From assembly GCA_903813345.2 (NCBI GenBank), contig CAIIXF020000010.1, positions 28,608,425 to 28,672,424 of the forward strand: a DNA stretch of 64,000 bases, in the 5' to 3' direction. The notes under the pieces were generated by a model. That model was not told where the DNA came from and did not search any database. It saw only the letters and a program-made list of their open reading frames with translations. This stretch comes from Owenia fusiformis. Its lineage: Eukaryota; Annelida; Polychaeta; Sabellida; Oweniidae. This document shows positions 44,381 to 57,344 of the stretch, piece after piece (the first letter of the stretch is position 1; every line of letters begins with the position of its first letter). The position numbers and the translations under genes are program-made.

Positions 44381-47300
44381 CTGAAATGACAAAAGGACAC
44401 ATATTTAGAACAAAATAATAAAATAGGTGAAAGGTGAAAAATCAACACAATGTCTTTACATATACAGTATATTTTACTGTTTTCAGATAGCATTGAACAA
44501 CCAGGGGTTGAAATTTCAAAATGCAACCGGTAAAATTTGAGTTCACACATGGAATTATTACGCCAAAAGTAGTGCGAAATGGCCTTTTCACGTGTTGGCA
44601 TAAAGTTTTGATGACATTTAAAGACATAGTTCCTCTTTCACGTATATCATCTCATGGAAATGGGCATACCAGCGCAAAGATCTTTGTTCCGTGGTGAAGA
44701 AAAGCCATCAAACATTGTCTGAAGAGCAGATTTATCTCCGTAATTCTACTTTTAACATGGCGACCTTGACCTTGAAAAAATATAGCCATTTGGGCGATAA
44801 TAGGTGATTCAAAAGTGAAAATGAGTGCTTTTTTCGTAGTTTTACTTTGACCAAGCCTAGAAAAAAATCGAAGTGGTAAACCTACCCCCAATTTTTGATA
44901 TTTTCGTTGTCTAGAAGTGTCCTAGATGATATCAAAGTTTAAGAAAATTTGTATGTCTAGAAATATTTTATAAATTAGTGCCAATATGGTGGGTTTGGGT
45001 GTTTTTTTGCTCTCATTTTTTACCCCATTTCTACGGTTGCCATGGCAACTATAAGGCTTTGGTAACCATGCCAACTTGATTTTTGAAGGACATCCACCTG
45101 ATAGTAGTTGGGCCAAGTTTGATGGAAAATGGGCATGGTTTGATATGCTGGCAGTGAGGTTGATTGTGGCATGTAGTAAAACGGCAAAACAATGGTGGAG
45201 TCATACCATTATTTTGCCGCATTTTGATGCTTAATTTTCAATTTATAATCGTTTGGTACCATCGTGACGTCACAATAAAGCGTCTGGCCTCATGATATGG
45301 GTACCAAATTGAAGAGGACGTGACAAGCTTTAAGATGGTACCAAACATGTGGCCATTCCTTTGATTAAAATGCTAACTTGAATAAGCCCAAAAGGTGTGT
45401 CACTCCCCTACCCCATCCATTTTCAGGCCAGTGAAAAACACCAAAATCTCAAATAATCCAGGCATCTTCAGGGGTCGTTTTTTGGCCCCGTTTTATTCAA
45501 AATATCATGTTTATGGATACCATTTTTATCAGAAATGTCTCAATTACCTAAAAACAGTTACACTAGTGCTGAATAAGAAAACATGTCTCCATTATGGAAT
45601 TATTACGCCAAAAGTAGTGCGAAATGGCCTTTTCACGTGTTGGCATAAAGTTTTGATGACATTTAAAGACATAGTTCCTCTTTCACGTATATCATCTCAT
45701 GGAAATGGGCATACCAGCGCAAAGATCTTTGTTCCGTGGTGAAGAAAAGCCATCAAACATTGTCTGAAGAGCAGATTTATCTCCGTAATTCTACTTTTAA
45801 CATGGCGACCTTGACCTTGAAAAAATATAGCCATTTGGGCGATAATAGGTGATTCAAAAGTGAAAATGAGTGCTTTTTTCGTAGTTTTACTTTGACCAAG
45901 CCTAGAAAAAAATCGAAGTGGTAAACCTACCCCCAATTTTTGATATTTTCGTTGTCTAGAAGTGTCCTAGATGATATCAAAGTTTAAGAAAATTTGTATG
46001 TCTAGAAATATTTTATAAATTAGTGCCAATATGGTGGGTTTGGGTGTTTTTTTGCTCTCATTTTTTACCCCATTTCTACGGTTGCCATGGCAACTATAAG
46101 GCTTTGGTAACCATGCCAACTTGATTTTTGAAGGACATCCACCTGATAGTAGTTGGGCCAAGTTTGATGGAAAATGGGCATGGTTTGATATGCTGGCAGT
46201 GAGGTTGATTGTGGCATGTAGTAAAACGGCAAAACAATGGTGGAGTCATACCATTATTTTGCCGCATTTTGATGCTTAATTTTCAATTTATAATCGTTTG
46301 GTACCATCGTGACGTCACAATAAAGCGTCTGGCCTCATGATATGGGTACCAAATTGAAGAGGACGTGACAAGCTTTAAGATGGTACCAAACATGTGGCCA
46401 TTCCTTTGATTAAAATGCTAACTTGAATAAGCCCAAAAGGTGTGTCACTCCCCTACCCCATCCATTTTCAGGCCAGTGAAAAACACCAAAATCTCAAATA
46501 ATCCAGGCATCTTCAGGGGTCGTTTTTTGGCCCCGTTTTATTCAAAATATCATGTTTATGGATACCATTTTTATCAGAAATGTCTCAATTACCTAAAAAC
46601 AGTTACACTAGTGCTGAATAAGAAAACATGTCTCCATTATGGAATTATTACGCCAAAAGTAGTGCGAAATGGCCTTTTCACGTGTTGGCATAAAGTTTTG
46701 ATGACATTTAAAGACATAGTTCCTCTTTCACGTATATCATCTCATGGAAATGGGCATACCAGCGCAAAGATCTTTGTTCCGTGGTGAAGAAAAGCCATCA
46801 AACATTGTCTGAAGAGCAGATTTATCTCCGTAATTCTACTTTTAACATGGCGACCTTGACCTTGAAAAAATATAGCCATTTGGGCGATAATAGGTGATTC
46901 AAAAGTGAAAATGAGTGCTTTTTTCGTAGTTTTACTTTGACCAAGCCTAGAAAAAAATCGAAGTGGTAAACCTACCCCCAATTTTTGATATTTTCGTTGT
47001 CTAGAAGTGTCCTAGATGATATCAAAGTTTAAGAAAATTTGTATGTCTAGAAATATTTTATAAATTAGTGCCAATATGGTGGGTTTGGGTGTTTTTTTGC
47101 TCTCATTTTTTACCCCATTTCTACGGTTGCCATGGCAACTATAAGGCTTTGGTAACCATGCCAACTTGATTTTTGAAGGACATCCACCTGATAGTAGTTG
47201 GGCCAAGTTTGATGGAAAATGGGCATGGTTTGATATGCTGGCAGTGAGGTTGATTGTGGCATGTAGTAAAACGGCAAAACAATGGTGGAGTCATACCATT

Positions 47301-50300
47301 ATTTTGCCGCATTTTGATGCTTAATTTTCAATTTATAATCGTTTGGTACCATCGTGACGTCACAATAAAGCGTCTGGCCTCATGATATGGGTACCAAATT
47401 GAAGAGGACGTGACAAGCTTTAAGATGGTACCAAACATGTGGCCATTCCTTTGATTAAAATGCTAACTTGAATAAGCCCAAAAGGTGTGTCACTCCCCTA
47501 CCCCATCCATTTTCAGGCCAGTGAAAAACACCAAAATCTCAAATAATCCAGGCATCTTCAGGGGTCGTTTTTTGGCCCCGTTTTATTCAAAATATCATGT
47601 TTATGGATACCATTTTTATCAGAAATGTCTCAATTACCTAAAAACAGTTACACTAGTGCTGAATAAGAAAACATGTCTCCATTATGGAATTATTACGCCA
47701 AAAGTAGTGCGAAATGGCCTTTTCACGTGTTGGCATAAAGTTTTGATGACATTTAAAGACATAGTTCCTCTTTCACGTATATCATCTCATGGAAATGGGC
47801 ATACCAGCGCAAAGATCTTTGTTCCGTGGTGAAGAAAAGCCATCAAACATTGTCTGAAGAGCAGATTTATCTCCGTAATTCTACTTTTAACATGGCGACC
47901 TTGACCTTGAAAAAATATAGCCATTTGGGCGATAATAGGTGATTCAAAAGTGAAAATGAGTGCTTTTTTCGTAGTTTTACTTTGACCAAGCCTAGAAAAA
48001 AATCGAAGTGGTAAACCTACCCCCAATTTTTGATATTTTCGTTGTCTAGAAGTGTCCTAGATGATATCAAAGTTTAAGAAAATTTGTATGTCTAGAAATA
48101 TTTTATAAATTAGTGCCAATATGGTGGGTTTGGGTGTTTTTTTGCTCTCATTTTTTACCCCATTTCTACGGTTGCCATGGCAACTATAAGGCTTTGGTAA
48201 CCATGCCAACTTGATTTTTGAAGGACATCCACCTGATAGTAGTTGGGCCAAGTTTGATGGAAAATGGGCATGGTTTGATATGCTGGCAGTGAGGTTGATT
48301 GTGGCATGTAGTAAAACGGCAAAACAATGGTGGAGTCATACCATTATTTTGCCGCATTTTGATGCTTAATTTTCAATTTATAATCGTTTGGTACCATCGT
48401 GACGTCACAATAAAGCGTCTGGCCTCATGATATGGGTACCAAATTGAAGAGGACGTGACAAGCTTTAAGATGGTACCAAACATGTGGCCATTCCTTTGAT
48501 TAAAATGCTAACTTGAATAAGCCCAAAAGGTGTGTCACTCCCCTACCCCATCCATTTTCAGGCCAGTGAAAAACACCAAAATCTCAAATAATCCAGGCAT
48601 CTTCAGGGGTCGTTTTTTGGCCCCGTTTTATTCAAAATATCATGTTTATGGATACCATTTTTATCAGAAATGTCTCAATTACCTAAAAACAGTTACACTA
48701 GTGCTGAATAAGAAAACATGTCTCCATTATGGAATTATTACGCCAAAAGTAGTGCGAAATGGCCTTTTCACGTGTTGGCATAAAGTTTTGATGACATTTA
48801 AAGACATAGTTCCTCTTTCACGTATATCATCTCATGGAAATGGGCATACCAGCGCAAAGATCTTTGTTCCGTGGTGAAGAAAAGCCATCAAACATTGTCT
48901 GAAGAGCAGATTTATCTCCGTAATTCTACTTTTAACATGGCGACCTTGACCTTGAAAAAATATAGCCATTTGGGCGATAATAGGTGATTCAAAAGTGAAA
49001 ATGAGTGCTTTTTTCGTAGTTTTACTTTGACCAAGCCTAGAAAAAAATCGAAGTGGTAAACCTACCCCCAATTTTTGATATTTTCGTTGTCTAGAAGTGT
49101 CCTAGATGATATCAAAGTTTAAGAAAATTTGTATGTCTAGAAATATTTTATAAATTAGTGCCAATATGGTGGGTTTGGGTGTTTTTTTGCTCTCATTTTT
49201 TACCCCATTTCTACGGTTGCCATGGCAACTATAAGGCTTTGGTAACCATGCCAACTTGATTTTTGAAGGACATCCACCTGATAGTAGTTGGGCCAAGTTT
49301 GATGGAAAATGGGCATGGTTTGATATGCTGGCAGTGAGGTTGATTGTGGCATGTAGTAAAACGGCAAAACAATGGTGGAGTCATACCATTATTTTGCCGC
49401 ATTTTGATGCTTAATTTTCAATTTATAATCGTTTGGTACCATCGTGACGTCACAATAAAGCGTCTGGCCTCATGATATGGGTACCAAATTGAAGAGGACG
49501 TGACAAGCTTTAAGATGGTACCAAACATGTGGCCATTCCTTTGATTAAAATGCTAACTTGAATAAGCCCAAAAGGTGTGTCACTCCCCTACCCCATCCAT
49601 TTTCAGGCCAGTGAAAAACACCAAAATCTCAAATAATCCAGGCATCTTCAGGGGTCGTTTTTTGGCCCCGTTTTATTCAAAATATCATGTTTATGGATAC
49701 CATTTTTATCAGAAATGTCTCAATTACCTAAAAACAGTTACACTAGTGCTGAATAAGAAAACATGTCTCCATTATGGAATTATTACGCCAAAAGTAGTGC
49801 GAAATGGCCTTTTCACGTGTTGGCATAAAGTTTTGATGACATTTAAAGACATAGTTCCTCTTTCACGTATATCATCTCATGGAAATGGGCATACCAGCGC
49901 AAAGATCTTTGTTCCGTGGTGAAGAAAAGCCATCAAACATTGTCTGAAGAGCAGATTTATCTCCGTAATTCTACTTTTAACATGGCGACCTTGACCTTGA
50001 AAAAATATAGCCATTTGGGCGATAATAGGTGATTCAAAAGTGAAAATGAGTGCTTTTTTCGTAGTTTTACTTTGACCAAGCCTAGAAAAAAATCGAAGTG
50101 GTAAACCTACCCCCAATTTTTGATATTTTCGTTGTCTAGAAGTGTCCTAGATGATATCAAAGTTTAAGAAAATTTGTATGTCTAGAAATATTTTATAAAT
50201 TAGTGCCAATATGGTGGGTTTGGGTGTTTTTTTGCTCTCATTTTTTACCCCATTTCTACGGTTGCCATGGCAACTATAAGGCTTTGGTAACCATGCCAAC

Positions 50301-53300
50301 TTGATTTTTGAAGGACATCCACCTGATAGTAGTTGGGCCAAGTTTGATGGAAAATGGGCATGGTTTGATATGCTGGCAGTGAGGTTGATTGTGGCATGTA
50401 GTAAAACGGCAAAACAATGGTGGAGTCATACCACATACTTAGATGTTTGACAAATTATGAAGAAACTTACCACCATTTTGTCTAGGTCTCTTTTTATTTT
50501 TATTTATTGCAGCATACATTTGTTCAGGATTTTGTTGGTCGTACATTTGACCATTGGCTGGATTTGCTGCAAAAATACAATAAAATGTTGTCATACTGAA
50601 TAGGCATACCATAATCAAAAATTTGTATGATGAGTTTCAATCATCATAGTCACCATAGTAGAAATAAAAGTTGTAAACTTAAAAATGTCTCAAAGTGATA
50701 TATCTTTTGGTCATTTTTAACCAGACAGACTGCCATGTTCAGAAGCCTTGGATTGTGAACTCTTGTCACTTATGGACAGTCTCTATGGCATTCAGATGAG
50801 ACAAGTTCTACTGTATTTACATTTTAATACATGTAGTTAATACATGTAAACAAGTCAAAACTTTGATGGTCAAAACTCATTTCTACTTTACTTAATAAAG
50901 TTTGGTTAATCCAAATGTTTCAACCATACTTGTCAGAATAAAATACTGAAATGGAGATTGTTCTTTAAAACCCAATAAAGAGTTGAAAACCTTTACTCAT
51001 TGAAAATACAACAACTCATGATATTAGTATGAAAATAATAAAAATACATGACAAACAGACTTACTGTGATAGGCATTCCTCTCGTTCATTGTATTTTCAT
51101 CCATTCCCAAATTCTCCTGATTCTGGAGTTCATATGTCTCATAATTATTCGGGACTGAGCCGTTGCTAGGTGGCGCTGGTGGCCATTGTTGTTGTTGCAT
51201 ATTTCCATAGTGAGAACCATAACCATTGGGCGGACCTCCATTCATTTTAGGTGGATGAGAATAATGCATATCTGGAAAGTTAAAGGGTCTTGCACATTGA
51301 AAAAATGCTCAAGGAAACTTTTTTAAAGGACCTTGCATAAAGTATGAAATTTCATGGGAGCAATGTTTAGATAATTTTGCACAGATTCAGTACAGAAAAA
51401 CTGAATAATCCAGCACTCGGATTTTGACTAAAAATATTTAACTGATTCGGTGCAAAATATTGATAGAAAAGTCTTTGATGAGAGTATCATTTTAAGAACA
51501 TTAGTGTTTGATATCAGGAATAGGAATAAAACATTAAAAATTAGAATTGTAAGTCGGACTGTTTTTCAAACTGTATTGAATTAAATTAGATTTAAAGCAA
51601 AATGTATAAAAAGCCACTTAGACAAAGATAAATGAAGCGATACTATTATTATAGACAACCCAAGCAAGATGAAAAATTAAATGTGTGACAAAAAGTAAAT
51701 AATGTGAACTTCAGAAATCCTCTAAGTGATAGAAAAGAAACCAATGGAAAGCAATTCCATAAATTACCCTAACTTAGAGGCTAGTTTTCTTCACTTAGTC
51801 ATTTCTAGAAGTTCATCATTATAAACACTATCATTGTGAAACAAATCACACAGAATCAAATAAAGCTTAAATATGCCAACAAGGACTTATCGCCCTACCC
51901 AAACCACAACAGTATAACATAGTAGTGCTAACAATAACACATAACAGTAAAACAGTGTCTATTAGAAAAAACCAAAACATAATATTAACTAGTGAACCAA
52001 AGAATATACTAAAATAAACCAAATTCAGCTGATGAACATAAACAATAAAAACAAAATGATACATCTGAAACTCATCAATCTACCTATAAACTCAAAACAA
52101 CTTCTAGAGACTCAAGAATCATTCAAAACTTAAACAAACTTTTAAAAACTCAAACAATCTATTAGAGACTCAAACAATCTATTAAAGACTCAAACAATCT
52201 ATTAGAGACTCAACTCAAGGTGTACTTTGCCACAGTGCTCTTTCAGTTAAAAGAAAGCTAAACTATTCTATTTGTTATGGGATGGAGAGACTACATGAGG
52301 GTTGTCAATCCCACAATGCATTACTAAAATTGCATTATGGGATTCAATATCCTCATTTGGGAGTTAGAAATTCACAAAATTGAATTGTTAGATTAATAGA
52401 TGAATTTGTAAATGCTAATTATTGGATGGGAACCACTGAATTAGAGGGAATTAAATATAAGTTTGATAATAGGACATTTAACATGCAGATTATAGAGGAA
52501 CCATTATTTTGAGGGATTTTCCAAATAATTGTTGTAAGTTAGACTTTATTAGAACAAATTAATGTTATGAATTGAAAGAAACGTGAACTGAAAGGAACAT
52601 GAACAGAAAGGAACATGAACAGAAAGGAACATGCACAGACAGGAACATGAACAGAAAGGAACATGCACAGACAGGAACATGAACAGAAAGGAACATGCAA
52701 GAACATAAATTAGAAAATTTCTTTTATTAGGATTTAGGGATGTCCACAAAAAATGAAATAACTGAAAAAAGTTGTATAATATAACTGGATAGAAGGAAGA
52801 AATATAGAAGAGTTTAAAAACATGCATTAAAAAAATTCAACATGCAAATAATACAAAATAAAAATAATATTCTTAAATAATAAAATAAATAAACTTAATA
52901 ATGAAAGCTAATATTATCAAACTACACTACTATACAAGCAAACTACATTATTAGAATTTACTAAAACTTAATTCAAATATAAAATATTGAATTTAAAACT
53001 CAATAGATTGTATCTGAATCATCAAAACATTGTGCATAAATCAAAATGGTTTCTTTGATATCAAAGTAAGATTTATTTCCACAAGAAACCATGCTTTGAT
53101 TATCCAAAATGTTTTGGGTGAAGAGAAAAAATATTGATTTTGGGTCGTAATGATATTTAATAATATCTTTATTTTTATACAGGATTAAATCAATTGCGAG
53201 GTTTTAATTTCAGTTGACAAGTGGGTTGGAATGAATGACAAAAATGACTCTATGTAAAAACTGTGAGTCAATGTCACCACACATTTTTACCAATATAAAA

Positions 53301-54216
53301 ATTATCAAAATATAAAAAATAATTCTGTGAACCCAAATCATATTTCTTCTTCTTTCAGCAGGTGTATATTTCAAGACATTTTGATAAAAAAATTTCTACG
53401 ATGTGAAATTGTGGGATTTATTCTCCATGATAACATCACGATAGAATAACCATCTTGAAAGATACATTGCTGCTTGTGTCACGTGTGCAACACACTTACA
53501 TGGAAAAGCAGAATTATAGGTGGCGCTAATATCAGAAGAAAGAGGTGCAGTCATGCGTGAAGAATCGTGGCGTGTGGCGTACACACCTGTCATCGTTGGA
53601 TCATCAAGATCGTAGCCCGGACCATACCCGGGAACTTCCGCATATGGACCAAAATCAGTAGCGTCAAGGGCGGGGTTAGATATACCCTGTACAGTACCTG
53701 TGTTAGTGACACTAGGGGGTGTTGCAACTGGCTGGGGGGCACTTATCGTCGGGGATGAGGCATACTCCTTTTCTAAAACATGAGAACATTTTGTCTTTTA
53801 TTTTAGTCCTGAAAAATTTCATATCAAAGTGAAGAATTGGGAAAGATTTCTTTAAAATTAAAAAAATTAATCATCAATTTTTTCATATGAACCCTGGACT
53901 ATATGGTTTGAAGAAAGTTACATATTTTTACGAGTAATAAAAGAAATCTGAAATATGACTGACTCAAAATTCCATCCTGTTTTATTAGGGTCCCTCTTAA
54001 TCTAATGCAAGGGGTAGTGAAGGCTGTGGATCCCACAATGCAAAATTCATGTTTGATCAGCTTTAAAAAAACTGTTAATAGATCACTTACTATTTGCCTT
54101 GCGTTTACGGCAATACACAATGAGGAAGATGACAACGAGGATGAGAATGATAGCACCGCATACACTGGCTACAATGATGATCGTCTCTACGGGGATATCT
54201 GCTGTTGCTGGCTCAA
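44208..54216 (-). CDS. Single-pass receptor, transmembrane and cytoplasmic exons (partial gene)
   Basis: Five exons: 54091-54216, 53500-53772, 51065-51271, 50471-50566 and 44208-44380, all with AG acceptors and GTAAGT donors, joined in one frame (875 nt). Exon 1 encodes EPATADIPVE, a 22-24-residue membrane helix (TIIIVASVCGAIILILVVIF ...) and the stop-transfer CRKRKANK. The tail is Pro/Gly/Asn/Tyr-rich with candidate phospho-Tyr sites YAEV, YATR, MYAAI, SYMSL and YEVI, a QQQQ stretch, and ends KKVIYEVIV-stop. EVIV is a class II PDZ-ligand type, close to the EIIV end described for Drosophila Echinoid; the overall layout resembles Ig-superfamily adhesion receptors (Kirre/nephrin/Echinoid), which is an inference because extracellular exons lie beyond the window. 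All four donors are phase 1. Confidence 0.75.
44549..50433. repeat. 1,045-bp tandem repeat array, 5.6 apparently identical copies
   Basis: Period 1,045 bp exactly (ATGGAATTATTACG at 44549, 45594, 46639 and so on). Every copy compared by eye is identical, including three open frames of 115, 79 and 64 codons that look like chance. The array fills 5,885 of 6,090 bp of the receptor's last intron and starts 37 bp inside the intron from the donor of exon 50,471-50,566. Each unit carries GTTGCCATGGCAAC (RFX X-box-like; first at 45036-45049), TGACGTCA (first at 45265-45272) and GACCTTGACCTTGA (first at 44762-44775). Confidence 0.95.
45036..45049. promoter_or_regulatory. RFX X-box-like palindrome (repeats every 1,045 bp)
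   Basis: GTTGCCATGGCAAC fits the RFX consensus GTNRCC-N(0-3)-RGYAAC perfectly. Repeats at 46081, 47126, 48171, 49216 and 50261. Binding is not shown. Confidence 0.4.
50471..50566 (-). CDS. Cytoplasmic exon 4 of the receptor
   Basis: 96 nt, phase 1-1, TTTTTGCAG acceptor, GTAAGT donor. Encodes NGQMYDQQNPEQMYAAINKN then KKRPRQNGG. Confidence 0.8.
51065..51271 (-). CDS. Cytoplasmic exon 3 of the receptor
   Basis: 207 nt, phase 1-1, TTTCCAG acceptor, GTAAGT donor. Pro/Gly/Asn/Gln-rich: HPPKMNGGPPNGYGSHYGN, QQQQWPPAPPSNG, then ETYELQNQENLG. Confidence 0.8.
52145..52213. repeat. About 21-bp tandem repeat
   Basis: Three to four units of ACTCAAACAATCTATTA in the intron between 51,271 and 53,500. 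Confidence 0.65.
52588..52705. repeat. 16-bp minisatellite, AGGAACATGAACAGAA
   Basis: About seven units with alternating AACAGAA and CACAGAC variants. It explains a Cys/Ser/Phe-rich open frame on the minus strand, which is not a gene. Confidence 0.8.
53500..53772 (-). CDS. Cytoplasmic exon 2 of the receptor
   Basis: 273 nt, phase 1-1, TTTTAG acceptor and GTAAGT donor after CTTTTCCAT. Encodes KKEYASSPTISAPQPVATPP, then DFGPYAEVPGYGPGYDLDD and GVYATRHDSS. The frame past 53,500 is intronic read-through. Confidence 0.8.
54091..54216 (-). CDS. Transmembrane exon of the receptor
   Basis: 126 nt, TTTCCAG acceptor, GTAAGT donor, phase 1-1. Short acidic extracellular stem, hydrophobic helix with one Cys, then CRKRK. 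Confidence 0.8.
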
Positions 54217-54269
54217 CTGGAAATACACAGTAATACAATGTTAATTAAAGGGATAATCAAAGACATAGG

Positions 54270-55030
54270 GGAACCCACCCCCCCCCAAGAAATCTTTCAA
54301 AATCATGCAGTTTTTCACCATTCTGAGCACTTTTTAGGTGATTTAGTCATTTTTGGACCAAAATTGTCACAAGTGAACCCCACTGGAATTTTTCAAAAAG
54401 TGAGCAAATCCTGGCTACGGGCCTGGGGGGAAGTAACAATGGAAAATTTTGGAAGTATGTATGGAACTATGAAGTATTTAAATCAACTTCCTTCTTTCCT
54501 CATTTCCATAAACACATCAACTAAGAACGTAGGAACCTAAACCTTCATTAACAAGTCTATATATAATAAATCTACGAACAGAAATGTCGACATGACAGTT
54601 CCTGTAATTCCCTATACTTATCAAGCTTACAATAGACAATAGACAGGTACGGTTACATAGGAAATAATGACAATATGTCAATATTGAGGAATTATTCTCA
54701 TCCGAAGCGGGTTTGCAGTTTAACAATGAAAAGAATATTATTTACACCTTAGCAACTACATCTTATGAATTCCACTCCTCTATGAGAGACAATGAGATAG
54801 TCGGACTACCATATAAACTTCATTGTTCATGACCTTCAACCCTCTTTTGTTTACGAAAAAGGAAAAGCAATGACTCTGAAAGAATTCCCCCCCACGCTGG
54901 CTACGGGTCAAAATCATGCAGTTTTTACCATTCCATACCATCTTGGGCCAAAGTTGTCAAATCTAAACCTCCATGGTCCTAGAAATTTTCAAAAGTGAAC
55001 CCCTTGACAAAACTGGCTACACACCTGTGG
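54270..55030. repeat. Two fragments of a CTGGCTACG-ended repeat
   Basis: About 54,270-54,430 and 54,886-55,025 share a C-run, TCAAAATCATGCAGTTTTT and AACCCC...CTGGCTAC in the same direction. Likely fragments of the family seen at 14,410 and 60,740. Confidence 0.5.
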
Positions 55031-56946
55031 CAATAGCTGATCATCTTATTTGAAGCCAGACAAAATGAGAATTTATAATCTTTTAGAATGGTCAATAATA
55101 TAGAACTGTTCATGTAATGAAATATGAACAGCATGAACTTTTATTTACAGGATATTATGATGTTCCGGTACCTGTGAGGCATCAATTTATGGTTTCCATG
55201 GCAACCATATCAATTTTCTCAAGTTGCTAATGGCTTTCACTTGTGTTGCTTATTACATAGATACCATAGAAACACAACAGTGAGCAAAATGACAACCTTA
55301 CTGGTACATCATGTTTACTAAGGTGATTGCTTTGCTGAAAATTACAGTCTTAGATTTCTCTATTTTATTCATGGACAGAGTTTCATTTTCTAGAGAACTA
55401 CGGGGATTTAATGCTTCAATATACTTCTTATCATAACATGAAAAATAAATCATATACCCATGAAAAATTGAAAGGATTTGTCCTAATTTGTGCATAAAAA
55501 TCAAACTAACTGACTCCATGCATTAAGGATATTATCCCTAGGGTTTCATCCAGATAACATTTAATGATCACACATGTATTATCTCCAGGTTTATTAATTT
55601 ACCTCACCTGGATATGGCAAAAACAGAGGTTGATATTCAATATAAAGACTCGGGGAAAATGGATCAGTCCATACTAAAGAATATAGTATCATATCAAGTC
55701 TCTGGACACTCCCCCCCCCCATCACCCATGTAAATGGGAGATAACCAGGCATCGTAACAAGGCCTTGGAAGCAAGGCTGAACTGAAACCACAGATTCATC
55801 TTTTCAAAAGATTCACTATTAGAGAATGCTTGAAAATATAAGCCTTTAGATTGTTATCAAAGATGCAAATCCAAACTCTGGATGTATTCAGACTTCGATA
55901 TAATCTTAATGTTCATTTATAAAAAAGAAAAAGAATCAAATCAAAAGAAATGAATTAAGCCTGTTTGGAAAGAAACTCTTTAATTCTTTAAAAACTTCAG
56001 AAAAAATCAGAAAATCTGGGTTAATATATACCTTAGAGAGTCCAAGGAATGTTACAAGAATGAGTGAAATTGTAACTTAGGCCTGTAATCAATAGTTCCA
56101 CTCACTTGGGTCGAACACCATAACATAATCAGAAACAGGTGAATCGTTCTAACTGATGGACCACAGGGATACTGAGTCATTTGTAATCCTTTAATCTCCT
56201 ATATCTATGGATACTTTAATTTCAAACTAAACCAATATCACTGGCATGTAGCGATTATAGCGGTCCTGTCTTGGCTTATTGAATTGTTACGAAGTTACGT
56301 ATGCGGTGCGGAAGTTAGAGAGCAAATGACCATCATTTCAATGTAATAGTTTATGCAGGAAAATTGAGATTAGGCCATTGGAGTATTTGTTTCATGCATT
56401 TGTAAAACATTACCCACTCATAGGTCATACTTATCGTTAAACCAATAACTCAAATATATGCCCTTGTACACCGATCACCTGTTGAAATTAATACAGGCCG
56501 ATTTCAACAAATGTAAACGGCGATATATTTAAAATCGTATTTAAGCATGACCACGTCCCAACTTCTTTTGTTTTCTTTACAACTAAGCTATGACTGCAGT
56601 CTATTCAGTGTTGCGTATCGAACCTTGTTTATTATAAAAATAGTGCAACAACAAGCAGAATTCACACATTTACCCTATACTTATTCTCAACCGAAGACAA
56701 TGAATTTATCTCTCAGGTTTTACATTATAAATATCTTAACATGCAGAATACGAAAATAGAGGCTTAGGCCCAACTTTGTATGAATTTTATGAGACTAATC
56801 TGATTTTAGAGAAATGAAAAGAAAAATGTCCACACCCTACACAAAATATTTATGGTTCCCCGGGAACACGTATGTGCTGCTTGTATATTAGAATCGTATT
56901 CCAGTTACAGAAAGAAGTACATATCATGCTAAACTATATACAACAG

Positions 56947-57087
56947 TTATGCACTTGGAGGTTTTGGATACAGGGAATATCCCGAGGGATATATAATATA
57001 TCTTCCCTTGGTCCCTTCGGTCCCTCGGGAAGATATATTGTATATCCCGAGGGATATTCCCTGTATCCAAAACCTCCAATTGCATAA
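56947..57087. repeat. About 60-bp-arm hairpin with GGTCCCTTCGGTCCC apex
   Basis: TTATGCACTTGGAGGTTTTGG ... pairs with the inverse ending at 57087; the apex is TTGGTCCCTTCGGTCCCTCG. Confidence 0.85.
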
Positions 57088-57344
57088 CCCCTATATATTG
57101 GCCAAGGGATAATCCCAATATCCTGAACCGCGACTATAGGATAATATGTTTATCCCATACCAATCTTGGTCATCTGGTTCACATTGTTAAATCGTGGAAA
57201 CATTTTAGAATATTCATGTCCAGTTTTGTTTTCTTGGCCATGGGCGGATTTTCATGTTCTCTCAAATATTCCCATATTTATTTTCGGCGATTTTGACGTA
57301 GCGGGCAGATATACTATATCTGCCCGCTTGGAGCGGGTCGTAAA

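Noticed and set aside
45395-50116. Repeated open frames of 115, 79 and 64 codons as a tandem gene family
   Set aside because: They overlap on both strands, have no recognisable domain or codon bias, and recur only because the 1,045-bp unit is repeated inside an intron.
52549-52827. 92-codon Cys/Ser/Phe-rich frame
   Set aside because: It is the translation of the 16-bp minisatellite and flanking AT-rich DNA.
37853-54216. Joining the 829-aa exon directly to the receptor's transmembrane exon
   Set aside because: The donor is phase 1 and the only good acceptors of the large exon are phase 0, so the join would shift the frame.
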